The notes: generated from the letters alone by a model not told the origin. A stretch of DNA of 64,000 nt from G963668605 sp963793625 (GCA_963793625.1 CAWCAT010000005.1:310001-374000), one strand, 5' to 3'. Shown: positions 17,892-29,499, counted from the stretch's first letter. Translations and numbers: made by a program.

Positions 17892-20816
17892 ATGCCCGAA
17901 CTCATCTATCGCTTCGGTCCCTTCCGACTCGACATTGGGGAGCGGCGGCTTCTGCGGGGAGACGAGAACGTTCCTCTGCGGGGCAAGATATTTGACACTC
18001 TTCGCGTGCTGGTCGAGAACCACAATCATCTGGTGAGTAAAGACGACCTGATGAAGGCCGTGTGGCCGGACAGCGTCGTGGAGGAGAACAATCTCGACCA
18101 CAATGTCTCCACGATCCGCAAGGCCCTGGGTCAAGTGCGTTCCGGGTCAAAATTCATCGAGACTATACCTCGGCAAGGCTACCGCTTTATCGCGCCTGTC
18201 GAGGTGTCCGCAGTTGCCGCGTCAGACAGCTCACCCACGCCAGGCCTCGTCGAACGCGACGAAGATCTGTCAAAGCTTCGAAACGCTTTACAGATCGCGA
18301 ACTCCGGAACAAGACGAGTGCTGTTCATCACCGGCGAGCCAGGCATCGGCAAGACTACATTAGTGCGCGCGTTCGTCAGCGAGATCAGCGGCCAGACGCA
18401 TGTTGCAATCGGCGACTGCCAAGACCGTCATGGCGAAGGTGAAGCCTATATGCCGGTGTTGGAAGCTCTAGGCCGACTGGCTCGCCACGACGGCGGAGTT
18501 TGCCGCGATGTACTGGCACGGTGTGCTCCGTCCTGGTTGGTGCAACTCCCATCTATTGCAGGTAGAGAGCACGCCGCTTCAACGCAGCAGACAGGCTTGG
18601 GTTTCACCACCGAGCGTATGTTGCGCGAGATGACGGATGCGATCGAATTACTCACCGCCCAAAAGACTCTGGTGCTCATTTTCGAGGACCTCCACTGGGC
18701 CGACTACTCCACCGTCGACCTGTTAGCTCGAATCGCGCAAAGAACTGAACCCGCGCGGCTTCTGATTCTGGGGACGTACCGGCCTTCTGATGCCAAAGCC
18801 CGATCTCATCCGCTACACGCTACCGCTCACCAGTTGAAGCTCCGGGCGTGCTGTGAGGAGGTGGCCCTCGATTTTCTGAGTGCGGATGGCGTAGCGAACT
18901 ACCTTCAGCAGAGGTTCGGCGACGCCATGCCGGCCACAGTCGCCCAACGAGTTCACGCCCGAACCCAGGGAAATCCGCTGTTTGTAACGACCGTCGTCAA
19001 CTCATGGCTGGCGAACGGATCAGTGCGGAAGACGAACTCAGGATGGAGCGTGCCGGATGATCTCGAACATCTGGCCTGCGCTGTTCCAGATGATCTCCGT
19101 CACATGATCGAACAGCAGGTGCTGGAACTCGCCGGCGCGGATCAGGAGATTATCGAGGCGGCAAGCGTAGCAGGGTCTGCATTCTGCCCAGCCGCGATCG
19201 CCCCGGCTCTGGATCGGGCGACTCTAGATGTTGAGGCGCGTTGTGCACTGTTGGCAACGGACGGCAGATTTTTCGCAGCCGCCGGCGCGCAGGAGTGGCC
19301 CGATGGCACCTTGTGTGAAAGCTATGTGTTCCTCCACAGCCTCCATCGAGACGTGGTCTATGAGCGCATACCGGCGGGCAGAAGAGTGCGTCTTCACGAG
19401 CAGATCGGGGTCCGTCTTGAGCAAGGTCACAAAGGACATGAGGCCGAGATAGCGGCCCAACTCGCGATGCACTTTCGCGAGGCGCGCGATGCTCCGCTTG
19501 CACTGTACTACCTGCAAAGCGCCGCTGAGCAGTCGCTGACCCGCAGCGCTCACCGCGAGGCTATCGTCCATTTGACTGAGGCATTGGCAATGATACGGCG
19601 GCTTCCCGACCTGGAGGAACGCGCGCGCCGCGAGCGCGATGTGCTGGCGCTGCTGGCACCCGCACTGGTGATCACCAAAGGATTCGCCGATCCGGAAGCC
19701 GAACGTGCGTTTCGCCGCGCCTATGAGCTCTCTTCTCAGCTCGATGGATCGAACGTGCATTTCCCCGTGGTTTTCGGACTAGCTGTCATGCTGGAGGTCC
19801 GCGGCCAGTACCCTAAAGCACAGCAATTGATGGAGCGCCACCTGCCTGAGCAGGAGAGTTGCGGCGGATTTCTTCTGGAAGCACGCGATCTGCTGGCCTG
19901 CTCCCGGTTCCATCAAGGTGCTTTCAGGGATGCGCTCGAACACGGTGAAAAAGGTGCCCGGGCCTATTCTCCCGAAAACCACTCAGCAGTCAGCGCCGTG
20001 CTTGGAGAAGACCCTGGGATTGACTGCCACACCTGGGCGGCGCTGTCACTATGGTTTCTCGGCTATCCCGACCGCGCTCTCGCCGAGGGCAGACGCGCCA
20101 TCGCGCTAGCGCAGGATCCCTCGCGGTTATACAGTCTGGCCAATGCGCAGACCCAACTGGCGATTCTGCATCAGTTGCGGCAGGAGGAGGATGCCACCAT
20201 CGAATGGACGAACCAGGCGATTACGCTTGCCAATCAACAGGGCTATCCATATCGGTGCGCGGTAGGTAAAGTACTGCGGGGCTGGGCCCTGGCACGTATG
20301 GGTGAGTGTGACGAGGGAATGCGCGTACTTCAGGAGGGCATGAACGGCTGTGCGGCTGTTGGTGCAGAACTCGATCGTCCTTATTACCTTGCGCTTTTGG
20401 CCGAGGCTCACCTGATTGCAGGACGACCGGCGGAGGCTGCCGCAACCCTGGACCACGCGTTAGCTTGCACCTCGGCGACGCCCAGCTTTTTCTATCAGGC
20501 GGAATTGTGCCGGTTGCGCGGCATCGCTGCCACACAATGCCGCCAGACAGCTGACGTTGTCGAAGGATGGTTTCGGTCGGCACTCGAGGTAGCGGCGTCG
20601 CAATCAGCGCTTGCCCTGGAACTCCGCGGTGCTTTGAGTCTGGCGGCTTGGCGGGCTGAAATCGGGCGAGGGGATTCTGGTCGGGCGAGGCTTTCAAAAG
20701 TGCTTGAGCAATTCACGGAAGGATATGAAACGCCGGACCTTCGGCGGGCTGCCAGCTGGCTGGCGGATGGGACGGAGCAAAAGCATAAAGCGGCCGCAAC
20801 GCGCAGTCTGAAATAA
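17892..20816 (+). CDS. wHTH-ATPase-TPR transcriptional regulator
   Basis: The protein has an OmpR/PhoB-type winged helix at the N-terminus (IYRFGPFRLDIGERRLLR, LMKAVWPDSVVEENNLDHNV, ETIPRQGYRFIAPVE). An AAA-type ATPase follows with Walker A TGEPGIGKTTLV (about residue 145) and Walker B LVLIFEDLHWAD. The second half, about 500 residues, is TPR-like helical repeats. This is the layout of SARP/MalT-like signal-responsive activators that bind ligand through the repeats. I use ATG 17892 because the winged helix begins right after it; GTG 17853 in the same frame is possible. It follows the divergent OsmC gene by about 70 bases and may control the SBP56 cluster. It is uninterrupted over 975 codons. 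Confidence 0.88.
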   Translation: MPELIYRFGPFRLDIGERRLLRGDENVPLRGKIFDTLRVLVENHNHLVSKDDLMKAVWPDSVVEENNLDHNVSTIRKALGQVRSGSKFIETIPRQGYRFIAPVEVSAVAASDSSPTPGLVERDEDLSKLRNALQIANSGTRRVLFITGEPGIGKTTLVRAFVSEISGQTHVAIGDCQDRHGEGEAYMPVLEALGRLARHDGGVCRDVLARCAPSWLVQLPSIAGREHAASTQQTGLGFTTERMLREMTDAIELLTAQKTLVLIFEDLHWADYSTVDLLARIAQRTEPARLLILGTYRPSDAKARSHPLHATAHQLKLRACCEEVALDFLSADGVANYLQQRFGDAMPATVAQRVHARTQGNPLFVTTVVNSWLANGSVRKTNSGWSVPDDLEHLACAVPDDLRHMIEQQVLELAGADQEIIEAASVAGSAFCPAAIAPALDRATLDVEARCALLATDGRFFAAAGAQEWPDGTLCESYVFLHSLHRDVVYERIPAGRRVRLHEQIGVRLEQGHKGHEAEIAAQLAMHFREARDAPLALYYLQSAAEQSLTRSAHREAIVHLTEALAMIRRLPDLEERARRERDVLALLAPALVITKGFADPEAERAFRRAYELSSQLDGSNVHFPVVFGLAVMLEVRGQYPKAQQLMERHLPEQESCGGFLLEARDLLACSRFHQGAFRDALEHGEKGARAYSPENHSAVSAVLGEDPGIDCHTWAALSLWFLGYPDRALAEGRRAIALAQDPSRLYSLANAQTQLAILHQLRQEEDATIEWTNQAITLANQQGYPYRCAVGKVLRGWALARMGECDEGMRVLQEGMNGCAAVGAELDRPYYLALLAEAHLIAGRPAEAAATLDHALACTSATPSFFYQAELCRLRGIAATQCRQTADVVEGWFRSALEVAASQSALALELRGALSLAAWRAEIGRGDSGRARLSKVLEQFTEGYETPDLRRAASWLADGTEQKHKAAATRSLK

Positions 20817-20823
20817 ACCAAAA

Positions 20824-20855
20824 AAGAGGCCAGCCCCATATGGAGCTGGCCTCTT
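20824..20855 (-). terminator. Rho-independent terminator of receptor B
   Basis: A perfect 11-bp stem AAGAGGCCAGC/GCTGGCCTCTT with a 10-base loop. On the minus strand it is followed by a run of T. It lies 16 bases after the stop of receptor B and may also act on the convergent regulator. Confidence 0.85.
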
Positions 20856-20870
20856 GAATCAAGCGCCTTT

Positions 20871-23800
20871 TTAGAAACTAAGGCGCAGAGAGACTTGCAG
20901 GTACCTCGGCGTTCTGGCCGGATTCGCAGTCATATCGATGGTCCCAAAGTTGACGCTGGTTGACTGGCCAACAGTGGTAGCGCCGTTGGCTGTTCCCCGA
21001 CCCAGGTATGGGCTGCCGAACCCGCCGTCAAAGGAACCCCACTCCACGCGATTGAATGCGTTCAGTGCTTCACAACGCAATTCTGCTTTCATGCCTTCGC
21101 GGACGATGAAAGTGCGTGAGATGGTCATATTCCAGTTGTTCTGCCAGAGACGCCGCAGACCGTCGTACAAACGCGGAGCGTTCCCGATCCAGTAGGGGTC
21201 GTTAATCAGGTTCATGGTCGTAGCGCCCACGCTGGTAGGCACGTTGATCGTACGGCCGGAGTAGGCATGCGGATTGAACCAGAGCATGCGGCGAATCGGA
21301 ACAACAACGCTGGTTCCGTCCGGGAGTGGGCATGCCTTTACGCCGTCACCAATACAGCGATACTCCTTCGGCAGAACCGGGTCACCCACGATGTCGGGAC
21401 GCCCCAGGCTGCCGCCGCCGCTTACGGCAATCGGGAGACCGCTGGCGAAGGTATTAACCCCGGCCAGTTTCCACCCGCTCACGAGTTGAGTAATCACCGG
21501 TGTGTTTTTCAGAAGTCCCTTGCCTCTTCCGAAGGGCATTTCCGCTACCCAGGTTACTGTGGCACGCTGCGGTTGGCTGATGCCGGAAATGGAGCGGTCC
21601 AGCTTCATGTTGTCCGCAAGGTAGTACCTGCTTCCGCTGGAACCTGCCGCCGCGTACGACTCACCAAGATCGAGGTTCTTCGAGAAGGTGTACGATCCAA
21701 TGACCTCGACACCGTGTCCGAAGGATTTGCGGATCGTGCTTTGCAGTGAATTGTAGCTGGACATCCCCATGCGCTGATGGAAGACCGTAACCGAACCATA
21801 CGCGGGAAATGGCAGGCTCAGGTTTTGCACGGTAATGTTCGGAGCGCTTAGTGTGGCGTTGCCTGAAATCATTCCAAAGTACGGATTCGGCTTCGTCTGG
21901 CTCATCGGATTCGCGCCGGTCTGCATGTAAACCTGCCGTGCGTTTTCGAGTGTTGCCCAGGGAATGCCCTGGGTATTGTTCAGGGGGTGCTGCTGAATCG
22001 TGATGAATCTTCCAGCAGTTCCGACGTAGGCCACCGAGATGTTGAGCCCGGTTTGACCTCGCGTTCGACCGTCAGATTCCACTGCTGCAGGTGGGACTCG
22101 ACTCTGCTCGCGGAGGATCGCTGTCACTGAGCGTCCCAGGTACTGTGGATCCTGCGGGTTCAGGCTGGAAACCAGACCGCCTCCGTTGTAGGCGTCGTTG
22201 AACGGCTTGTTGATTAATTGTGTTCCATTGGCTGGGAAGATATTTACGTATCCGGGTGACGACAAGCCGTCCGTCCCGAAGCCCTGCGCGCCAGTGCCGA
22301 GACCGGAGATCATGTCGTAGCTGATGCCGTAGGCCGAGCGAATCACGGTCTTGTTGTTCAAACGGTATGCCAGGCCGATGCGAGGCGCAAACCCCTTGTT
22401 ATATGGATCCGTTTGGCCGCGCGGGACTCCGTTGTGGCCGGAGAATTGGTAACGCCATAGGTCCCGGTGGCGTTCTTCGCAAACAGGTCGAATTGGCTCA
22501 GGCGATCAAAGCGATCCGTGAGCGGTACCTGGGCGTCCCAGCGCACTCCGATGTTGACGGTGAGATTGCGTGTAGCTTTCCAATCGATTTGGCTGTAAAA
22601 GGCCCAGTAGGCCCACTTCAGTGCCATTGCAGGGGCACCGTCCGTATAGCGGCCGCCGGCCGTATCCAAGCTTCCGGAGGCGCCGCCCATCAGGAAATCG
22701 GCGGGTGACCAACCCTCGCTGCGGTTCGACGCAATCTGTGGGGCAACCTGTGCCCGAGCAGCTTCTTGAGTACGTCAGGGCGCTAAATCCGATCGATGCG
22801 ACCTGCGGCTGAAGCAGATTTGAAAAGAGGGGACGATATTCGCCGCCGACTTTAATGGTCCACTTGTTCAGCAGTTTCGTGTAGTTGCCGTTGAACGAGT
22901 AGTTTGTACTGTGATTGTTGCGGTATACAAATCCTCCCGTTCCGAGCCCAGTGTAGGTTCCAGGGTTGATGGTTGGGAAAGCACTGGTGGGCGAAGTTGC
23001 CACGATCGCAGGTGAGAAGCCCATAGCTGCGAGATCCACCTGTCCTGGGGTGCTCAGCAGGTTGATGCGAGTTACGTTCGCGCGTAGTTCGACCAGGCTC
23101 CGTCCGGAAATGGTCCATGTGTGACCGAGGGTAGCCGTCGGGTTGAACTGGGTCATGGGCGCCTGATTGTTGGCAGGATTGTTCGGTCCGAGCCAGTTGC
23201 GCGGGTTAAAGAGCGACCAGTCCGTTGTCCAGCGGAAGAAAGTTTTCTGCTTCTCGCTGAAATTGTGGTCCATCTTGGTAATGAGTTGGTCGGTGCGCGA
23301 ATGGCTCGCGACGGATGCGAAATAGTTCTGGGTTCCGTCCGCGTTTACCGGCGTAATGTTTGGTAGCGGATAGTAGCTAAGGATGTTTAGCGCCGTCTTG
23401 TTCAGATACTGGCTAGGAATCTTGTTCAGGGTATTACCGGACATCGCCTGCTGATTCACAACCTGTAGCTGGCCGGTACCGACAGTATTAGTTGTGCTGG
23501 TTGCGGGCAGCGGCAAGTAGATGTTACGTGGAATTCGCGTAATCTGGCCGTTGATTGTGACTGCTGTATAGCTCTCGCTGAAGTCGCCCGTGCGCTCCAA
23601 GGCGGTCGGGACGGTGAAGTAACCGCTGGCATCCTGCGCCTTGCGGGTACCCTCGTAAGACACGAAAAAGAAGGTCTTGTTGGTTCCGTTGTATAGCTTG
23701 GGCAGTCGGACGGGTCCAGAGAAAGTGCCCCCGAACTGGTGCGTGTTAAAGACGCCTTTCGGGCGAATCGGCTTGTCATTCGCGTCGCGGCCGAACATAT

Positions 23801-24653
23801 TGTTCCCGAACGTGTTCGCGTTAAAGGCCGCGTTGCGTACGAAATTGTAGAGCGAGCCATGCATCTTGTTCTCGCCGGACTTGGTCGAAAATTGAACGAC
23901 GCCGCCGCCTGCGCGGCCGAATTCCGCCGAATAACCGTTGGTTGTGATCTTGAAGGAACCGATCGCATCGGGGTTCGGCAGCACCGCAATTTCATTAAAT
24001 GAAGTGCTGGTGTTGGGAGCGCCATCCAGCTGGATCTCGCTCGAAGCCGGTCGGCTTCCGTTCACGGTGAATCGGGAGAAGTTCATTCTGCCGTCGTCGC
24101 CGTTCGCTGTCGAGTTGTTTGGATCTTCCATTGCGCCGGTCGGAACTACTCCCGAGGCAGCCAGGACAAAGCTCATTGCACTGCGGCCGACGTTAGGAAT
24201 CGCCTCCATTAACTCCCGGCTCATGTTTGTGCTCATGTCCGACTGGTCGGTCTGCAGGACTTGGGCATTCGCGACAACCGTGACCGATTCTGACACGTTG
24301 CCAACTTCCAAGACCGCATTGACGCGGTATTTGGAGTCGACCGCCAGGTTCACGTTTGATCTCTTAAGCGCCTTGAATCCTGGGGCCTCAATGGAAACCA
24401 CATAGATTCCGGGCGGAAGGCTGGGACGTTCGAAGTTCCCGGACTCCACCGAAGTGGTTTCCCACTTCACGTTAGTGCCGGTGTTGGTAATAGTGACTTT
24501 GGCGCCATTGATAGCCGCACCGCTGCTATCAGTTACGGTGCCGAGAATAGTTCCTGTGATGACCTGGGCGTGGCTGGCGACTGACAGTCCGACCAGCAGC
24601 AGGATAAGAGCACAAGTGTACATACGCACGTGGTACGAATTCCTAGACCTCAT
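20871..24653 (-). CDS. TonB-dependent receptor B (Oar-like), two frameshifts
   Basis: ATG 24653 follows GGGAGA. A signal peptide ends SVASHAQ, then a carboxypeptidase regulatory-like domain (GTILGTVTDSSGAAINGAKV) and a plug (ELMEAIPNVGRSAMSFVL; SAEFGRAGGGVVQFSTKSGE). Later come FSGPVRLPKLYNG and a barrel ending LQVSLRLSF. The frame changes near 22775 and near 22440; the latter looks like one lost base in AATTTC. The corrected protein has about 1260 residues with no obvious missing domain. The promoter and signal peptide region are closely related to the region upstream of receptor C. The ligand is unknown; an outer-membrane location is clear. Confidence 0.88.
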
Positions 24654-24678
24654 TAAAGCAATCTCCCTTTCGCTGTTA

Positions 24679-24749
24679 ATTTTACCTAATATGATGGAGT
24701 GAACAAGTATCGGCACTGTGCGCGGGGTGTTAACCTAACGTTTGCTAAC
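24679..24749 (-). promoter_or_regulatory. Promoter and conserved upstream element of receptor B
   Basis: On the minus strand, TTGTTC (24706-24701) and TAAAAT (24684-24679) are separated by 16 bases. Upstream, a 49-base block (24701-24749) is identical at 40 positions to 29555-29603, including ACAAGTATCGGCAC and TAACGTTTGCTAAC at the same spacing. The latter has TAAC direct repeats 10 bases apart, as a dimeric regulator might bind. Confidence 0.7.
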
Positions 24750-24763
24750 CGAAATCAACGCGA

Positions 24764-25211
24764 TTATAAGGAATTGTGATGCGTTTGGGGTAAGCTATTT
24801 CGTCCGGCTCGTGTGATCAACGGTTTCGCAGCAACGATCACACCGCAGGCGACTCTCTCGCCCGAGTTGCCGGAGGACTGGTCCTGAGATCGTCAGGGTC
24901 TTTGTGAATTACGATACTGGTTCCGTGCTCGTGGAACAGCGAATGTTGTCCGCGCCCGCGGAGCGTGGTTCCCGGATCGCAACGAGCGGCCCCATGCACG
25001 TGAATGCCGTGCGCACCAGAAGTTAGCCAGCTAACCTGGACTATTACCTTGACGTCCTCACCATGCGGTTCGAACAGGGCGGAACCAATAGCGTTGCCAC
25101 CAGCATCCCGAATGTCTGCCCTGGCGTTCGAAACACGCCCTGAACTGCACCCGTACACAAGGCAAAGAACCACGCAGACTGGACTGAGCCCCCCGCCGAG
25201 AATGCCTTCAT
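24764..25211 (-). pseudogene. Cu/Zn superoxide dismutase remnant (sodC-like lipoprotein)
   Basis: A lipoprotein-like leader (LVYGCSSG) leads into a Cu/Zn SOD body: SALFEPHGEDVKVIVQV, then GAHGIHVHGAARCDPG with the first His ligands. It then jumps to SLFHEHGTSIVIHKDPDDL. The central stretch of roughly 50 residues that carries the bridging His, the zinc ligands and the His-Asn-Pro region is absent. A frameshift near 24880 separates the last conserved part (GNSGERVACGVI), which runs on to a stop at 24764-24766. A second shift is needed in the leader if translation starts at 25211. Without the metal-binding centre it cannot be an active dismutase. The loss is either real decay or a collapsed assembly. 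Confidence 0.65.
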
Positions 25212-25249
25212 CGCTGAGGGAGGCGGATGAAGCAGGATTTGTTTCTGTT

Positions 25250-25669
25250 CTATCGTGTACGAGATCGAGCGGCCGATTCATTATCCGTAAACAGGAGCTG
25301 CCCTAACATCTCCTGCAACTCGTTACGCGCGCCAGGATCCGCAGTCGCAAGCATTCCCATCAGTGCGTCGCGCTTCTGCACGGCTCTGGTGGCTGCGGCA
25401 CGGACCGGTTCCTCTGCCGAGGTCGAGAGTGTGCCAAGGCGACCAAACAACTGGGATGCGTGTTGCGCAGCGACTCCAAAATTGTTTTTTGATACTTCCA
25501 GATAGCTAAGAGCGGCGAGTTCCCTGGTTTCTGCCAGATCGATTCGTGCTTGCGCGGCGGCAAGCTGATTCTTGAGTTGAATGTTACGGAAAAGCGGTGG
25601 GAGCAGCCCGATCAGGAATACACCGACGAGAATGGCTGCATTCCGCATGATTCGCTTGGTTGGGTTCAT
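25250..25669 (-). CDS. Small membrane-anchored helical protein of unknown function
   Basis: The 139-residue protein has one N-terminal membrane helix (AAILVGVFLIGLLPPLF). A long alpha-helical, coiled-coil-like body follows, rich in Ala, Gln and Arg (LKNQLAAAQARIDLAETREL, YLEVSKNNFGVAAQHASQLF). I recognise the pattern from acidobacterial hypothetical proteins but know no function. It overlaps the sodC remnant's longest frame slightly and may have been its upstream operon partner. The start ATG is at 25669. The location would be the inner membrane with the body in the periplasm. Confidence 0.65.
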   Translation of the reverse strand: MNPTKRIMRNAAILVGVFLIGLLPPLFRNIQLKNQLAAAQARIDLAETRELAALSYLEVSKNNFGVAAQHASQLFGRLGTLSTSAEEPVRAAATRAVQKRDALMGMLATADPGARNELQEMLGQLLFTDNESAARSRTR

Positions 25670-25746
25670 CGGTGGGCATTCGCGACGTAAGACGCCGCAC
25701 AGGATTACCCGGTTACTGAACCGTTTGAGAAGCCGTCCTGTGCAGC

Positions 25747-25779
25747 GGGCGGGCCAGCAGAAAAACTGCTGCCCGCCCC
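25747..25779 (-). terminator. Hairpin downstream of receptor C
   Basis: GGGCGGGCCAGCAG and CTGCTGCCCGCCCC form a GC-rich stem with one bulged C around an A5 loop. It lies 20 bases after the receptor C stop. The T tract is poor. Confidence 0.5.
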
Positions 25780-25799
25780 CCGGTGGTGTTGGTCTTTTT

Positions 25800-28700
25800 C
25801 TACCAGCGGAACTTCGCCGCGAATTGCATCGTGCGAGGCGCGTTGGCCTGCGTGGTCACCAGCCCAAAGTTGGAATCGCCCAGGTTGGTGTTGGGAGTGC
25901 CGAACTGAGTTCGGTTGAAAATATTGAACGCCTCGAACCGCAGGTCGAATGATAGACGCTTCTCAGTGAACGTGAAGGTCTTGGCGAGCGAAATGTTCTC
26001 GTTGTAGCGCGGGAAATTTCGCATCTTGGGATTGTCTCGGTCATGTTGCCTAGACGGTCCCTCGGTTGTACGGGGAACCAACCCTGCTGCGTAATCACGG
26101 GAGTGTCGCCGGTTAACCCGCCAGTGTGGCCAATTGGCGGGCGTATTGCCCTGGAAGTAGCGGTCCATGTTGGGATCGAACTTGTCCCCGTTGAGATGTC
26201 GCACGCCAGCCCTCATAGCTGGTAATGGTCGGCCGGTTTCCAGTGATCGGGGAAACCAAACTGCCCCGTTGAACCCAGTCGGCACGCCACTGGAGTACTC
26301 TGGGTCACGGCCCCACACGCCATCCGCCGATTGTTTGCGACAAGATGCCCTTGTTCAGCCAGTGCTTGCCTGTTCCGACGGGCAACTCATAGACATAGTT
26401 GATCTTGACCTGATGGGTGCGGTCGCTGGCGGACACGGCCTTATCCAACCGCCGGTTGTAATGATCCATCGACGGCGGCTCCGTTCCCCCAGGCGGTTTC
26501 GGCGTCGGTGAACATCTTGGACAGAACATACGAGGCATCGAGCGAAAGGCTGGACGCGTACCTGCGGGTGACCTTCGCAATCATCGAGTGGTAGGAGGAG
26601 TGACCGCTGTGGTCTCCACCGCTGGGACCCGTGGTGATGCCGGTATACTGCGGGAAGGGTCGCAAGGATTGTGCCAGGGAGGACCCGGGCGGGAAATTCG
26701 CATACGGCATGCTCAAGCCAGCCTTCTGAATCGCCTGATTGGTGTTGCTGAACGCAGTGTTCAGAAGGTTTCTGCCTGCTTGCGTGAAGACGGACACGCC
26801 CGCCGGCAGCGTGTTGATATTTGCCTGATTGTAGGCGAGCATGCTGGAGACCAGGTGCGTGCCTATCATGCCGGAGTAGCCGGCTTCCACTAACAGTGCG
26901 CCCTTGATCTCGCGCTGGATGTTCAGGTTGCCGCTCCACATCTGGGGCAGACGGTCGGCGTCCTTTCCGTTGTACCACTCCACCCCTTGGTTGTTGGAGA
27001 AGGTGGGATCGATGAAGGGCGGCCTTATCCAGTCGGGCATTCCCTTACTGAGGACTATGGCAGGCGAGATGCCGCCGCTCTGATCGGGAAAACTCGGGGT
27101 CGCCACGAAGCCCGCATAGTGAGCGGTGCCGTTCGCGGTCTTGATCGGCGCATAACTGACACCCCCGCTGCCACGGATAACGATCTTGTTCTGGGGATTC
27201 CAGGAGAAGCCAAACCGCGGACCGAAGCCTTTATACCAGCCGGGAGCGAGTGTGTGACTGCCGGTGCGGCCCGGACCCTCCCCACAGAAGATTAGCGCCC
27301 CTAGTCTTCCGTTGGCTCCCGGATTGGGAGTCGTCGGGGAGAAATCCGAGCACTTGTCGCCGCCGATTAGCGGCGGGAGGTTGAATTCGTAGCGCAAGCC
27401 CAAGTTAAGCGTGAGCCGCGGGGTCACACGCCAGTCGTCCTGAAAGAACATGGCATGATACCGCCAGCGCATGTCAACCCAGCGGTCAGTCATTGTGCTC
27501 GCGCCGCTGGCATGTCCCAGCAGGAAGGAGGCGAAGGCCAACCCGGTAAAGCCCGTATTCGGCAAGGCGGTATGGCCTGCGCCGAAGGTAACGTTCCCGG
27601 CTATGTTCTGCTGTCCGCCGCCAGTGTAGGGAGTGAACTCGTGCGTGTATCCGCCTTTGAAGATATGCTTGCCGCGGGTCCACGTGAGATCGTCATTGAA
27701 CGAATAACCGGGGTTATTCGAACCGTTGAACCCAACACCTGCCCATTGGCCAAAGTTGCCTGTGTTGATAATCGGCAGGGTGTTGCACTCTCCCACGTTG
27801 GGGATGCAGATGTCCCCCTGCTTGCCATACCCGGAAGGATAGTTGGTGTCGTGGAAGAAGTTAAGGCCTACGAAGGCGCGGTTTTGTAGCCGCGGCGTGA
27901 TGGTTGAGTCCAGGCTTACACGGTAGACCGTCGAGTCGTTCGCTGTCCTGTTGGTCGAGTTTAGGATTCCCGGAATGCCTACAAATCCGCTGGGCCCAGG
28001 CACCGACTGCTTGTTGGAGTAGCCCACGTAGCCCGAAAGCCGGTTCCCCTGAGTCAGTTGGTAGTCCAGCTTTATGCTGTATTTGTTGTTCGGGCTGATC
28101 GAGGTGCCGGATTGATAATAGTTTTGCTGCCAGTACTGATACGTCCCTGGCACCACATCGGTGCGCCACCCCGTCAACGTGTTCTCGGCGATGCTCAGGA
28201 TTTTCGCGGAGAGCGGGTCAAAACGCGTCTGCGGGATCGTGTTGTTGGGAAACGGCTGGCGGACGTAACTCAGGCCGACCGGGTCATAAACCGTGGTGGC
28301 CGGATCATATACGACCTGTTGAATATAGCTGCCGTCCGGATTCCGCGTATTGGCCACCGCATTTCGCAGGTCGCCCTTGTAGAACTCCGGGGGAGGTAAG
28401 GCGATGAGGCTTGTGGCGGCACCCACGCGGTTTCGGAATGCCTCGTAGGAGAAGAAGAAGAAGGCTTTGTCTTTCCCGTTGTAGATCTTTGGAATGCGTA
28501 TTGGGCCGCCGATTGTGGCGCCGAAGTCGTTCTGCCTGTAAATTGGCACGACCTTGTTGAAAAATCCGCGCGCGTCAAAGGCGTTGTTGCGGACGTAGTC
28601 GAACGCGGTGCCGTGATATTGGTTTGTGCCGGACTTGGAAACGAAGCTGATCGAGCCGCCGCCGGCGCGGCCGTTCTCGGCCTTGAATCCATTGGTTTCA

Positions 28701-29374
28701 ACCGCGAACTGAGTGATGGCATCCAGCGACGGCGTGTTCACCGCCGCCCATAGTGTTGATCCCCCCCTGTTGGTGTTCGCCGAGGCACCGTCAAGCGTGA
28801 CGCCCCAGCCAGCCTGCTGACCACCACCGATCCGGAGATCCTGCCCGTAAATGTCCGTGGCGCTGCCCTCGCCGCCGTTAACCCCGGCGGTCAGGGACGC
28901 CAGACTGAACGGGCTGCGCATAGCGCCCATCACCACTGTGGGCAACCCTTCAATCATTGCGTCATCCATTGTGTTCTGGACCCTGGGGTTTCCGAGCGCC
29001 AGCATAGTGCTCTGGGCGGAAACTTCGATGGACTGCTGGACCGTGCCGACCTCCAGCTTTACGTCCACTCGCGTCGTGGCACCCAGTTCCACCTGCACGC
29101 CGGTTTGAATGGAGGACTTGAAACCCTCGTTCTCGGCGGTGAGCCGGTAGACGCCGACAGGTAAGGACAGCAGCGAGTATTCGCCCGCCTCCGTCGTGGT
29201 TCCTTTGTAATGGGAGTTGGTGCTTAAATGGGTGGCTGTGACGCGCGCGCCGGGAATCATCGCCCCGCCAGGATCGGCTACCGTGCCGGTAATCATACCT
29301 CGATCGCTCTGCGCGAAAATTATCGCGGGGAGGAATGCGAGGAGCAAGAGACAACCTGTAGGTCTGAGTGTCAA
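25800..29374 (-). CDS. TonB-dependent receptor C (Oar-like), frameshifted near 3' end
   Basis: I choose TTG 29374 as start because AAGGAGAG lies six bases upstream and a proper signal peptide follows (CLLLLAFLPAIIFAQ). The regulatory-like domain is RGMITGTVADPGGAMIPGAR. The plug includes GLPTVVMGAMRSPFSLASL and FKAENGRAGGGSISFVSKSG, with GGPIRIPKIYNGKDKAFFFF after it. The barrel frame breaks near 26480, 26310 and about 26060, the first two consistent with single extra bases. It ends APRTMQFAAKFRW. Corrected length is about 1190 residues. It uses a promoter region copied from, or shared with, receptor B. The longer upstream reading frame is not its N-terminus but a relic. Confidence 0.87.
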
Positions 29375-29418
29375 GACTTCTCTCCTTGTTGTGCGGAATG
29401 CCAGGACGCAAAGATCGG

Positions 29419-29499
29419 GACCTGAGCATGACTGTCCACGGATAGCCCTACCAACAGCAGGACTAAAGCATGCGCACACAAACAACCCTGGTATGAATT
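29419..29499 (-). pseudogene. Relic signal peptide of a receptor-B-like gene
   Basis: Read on the minus strand, 27 codons from 29499 encode a peptide identical to residues of the receptor B signal peptide at 18 of 27 positions with no gaps (NSY..., then ALVLLLVGLSVDSHAQV against ALILLLVGLSVASHAQV). The ATG is lost and the frame ends shortly after. It lies between the shared promoter and the ribosome site of receptor C. Confidence 0.75.

Noticed and set aside
29375..29485. Extended N-terminus of receptor C starting upstream of 29374
   Set aside because: The peptide has no signal-sequence character, whereas TTG 29374 has a ribosome site and a normal signal peptide, and the upstream DNA is a relic of another gene in a different frame.
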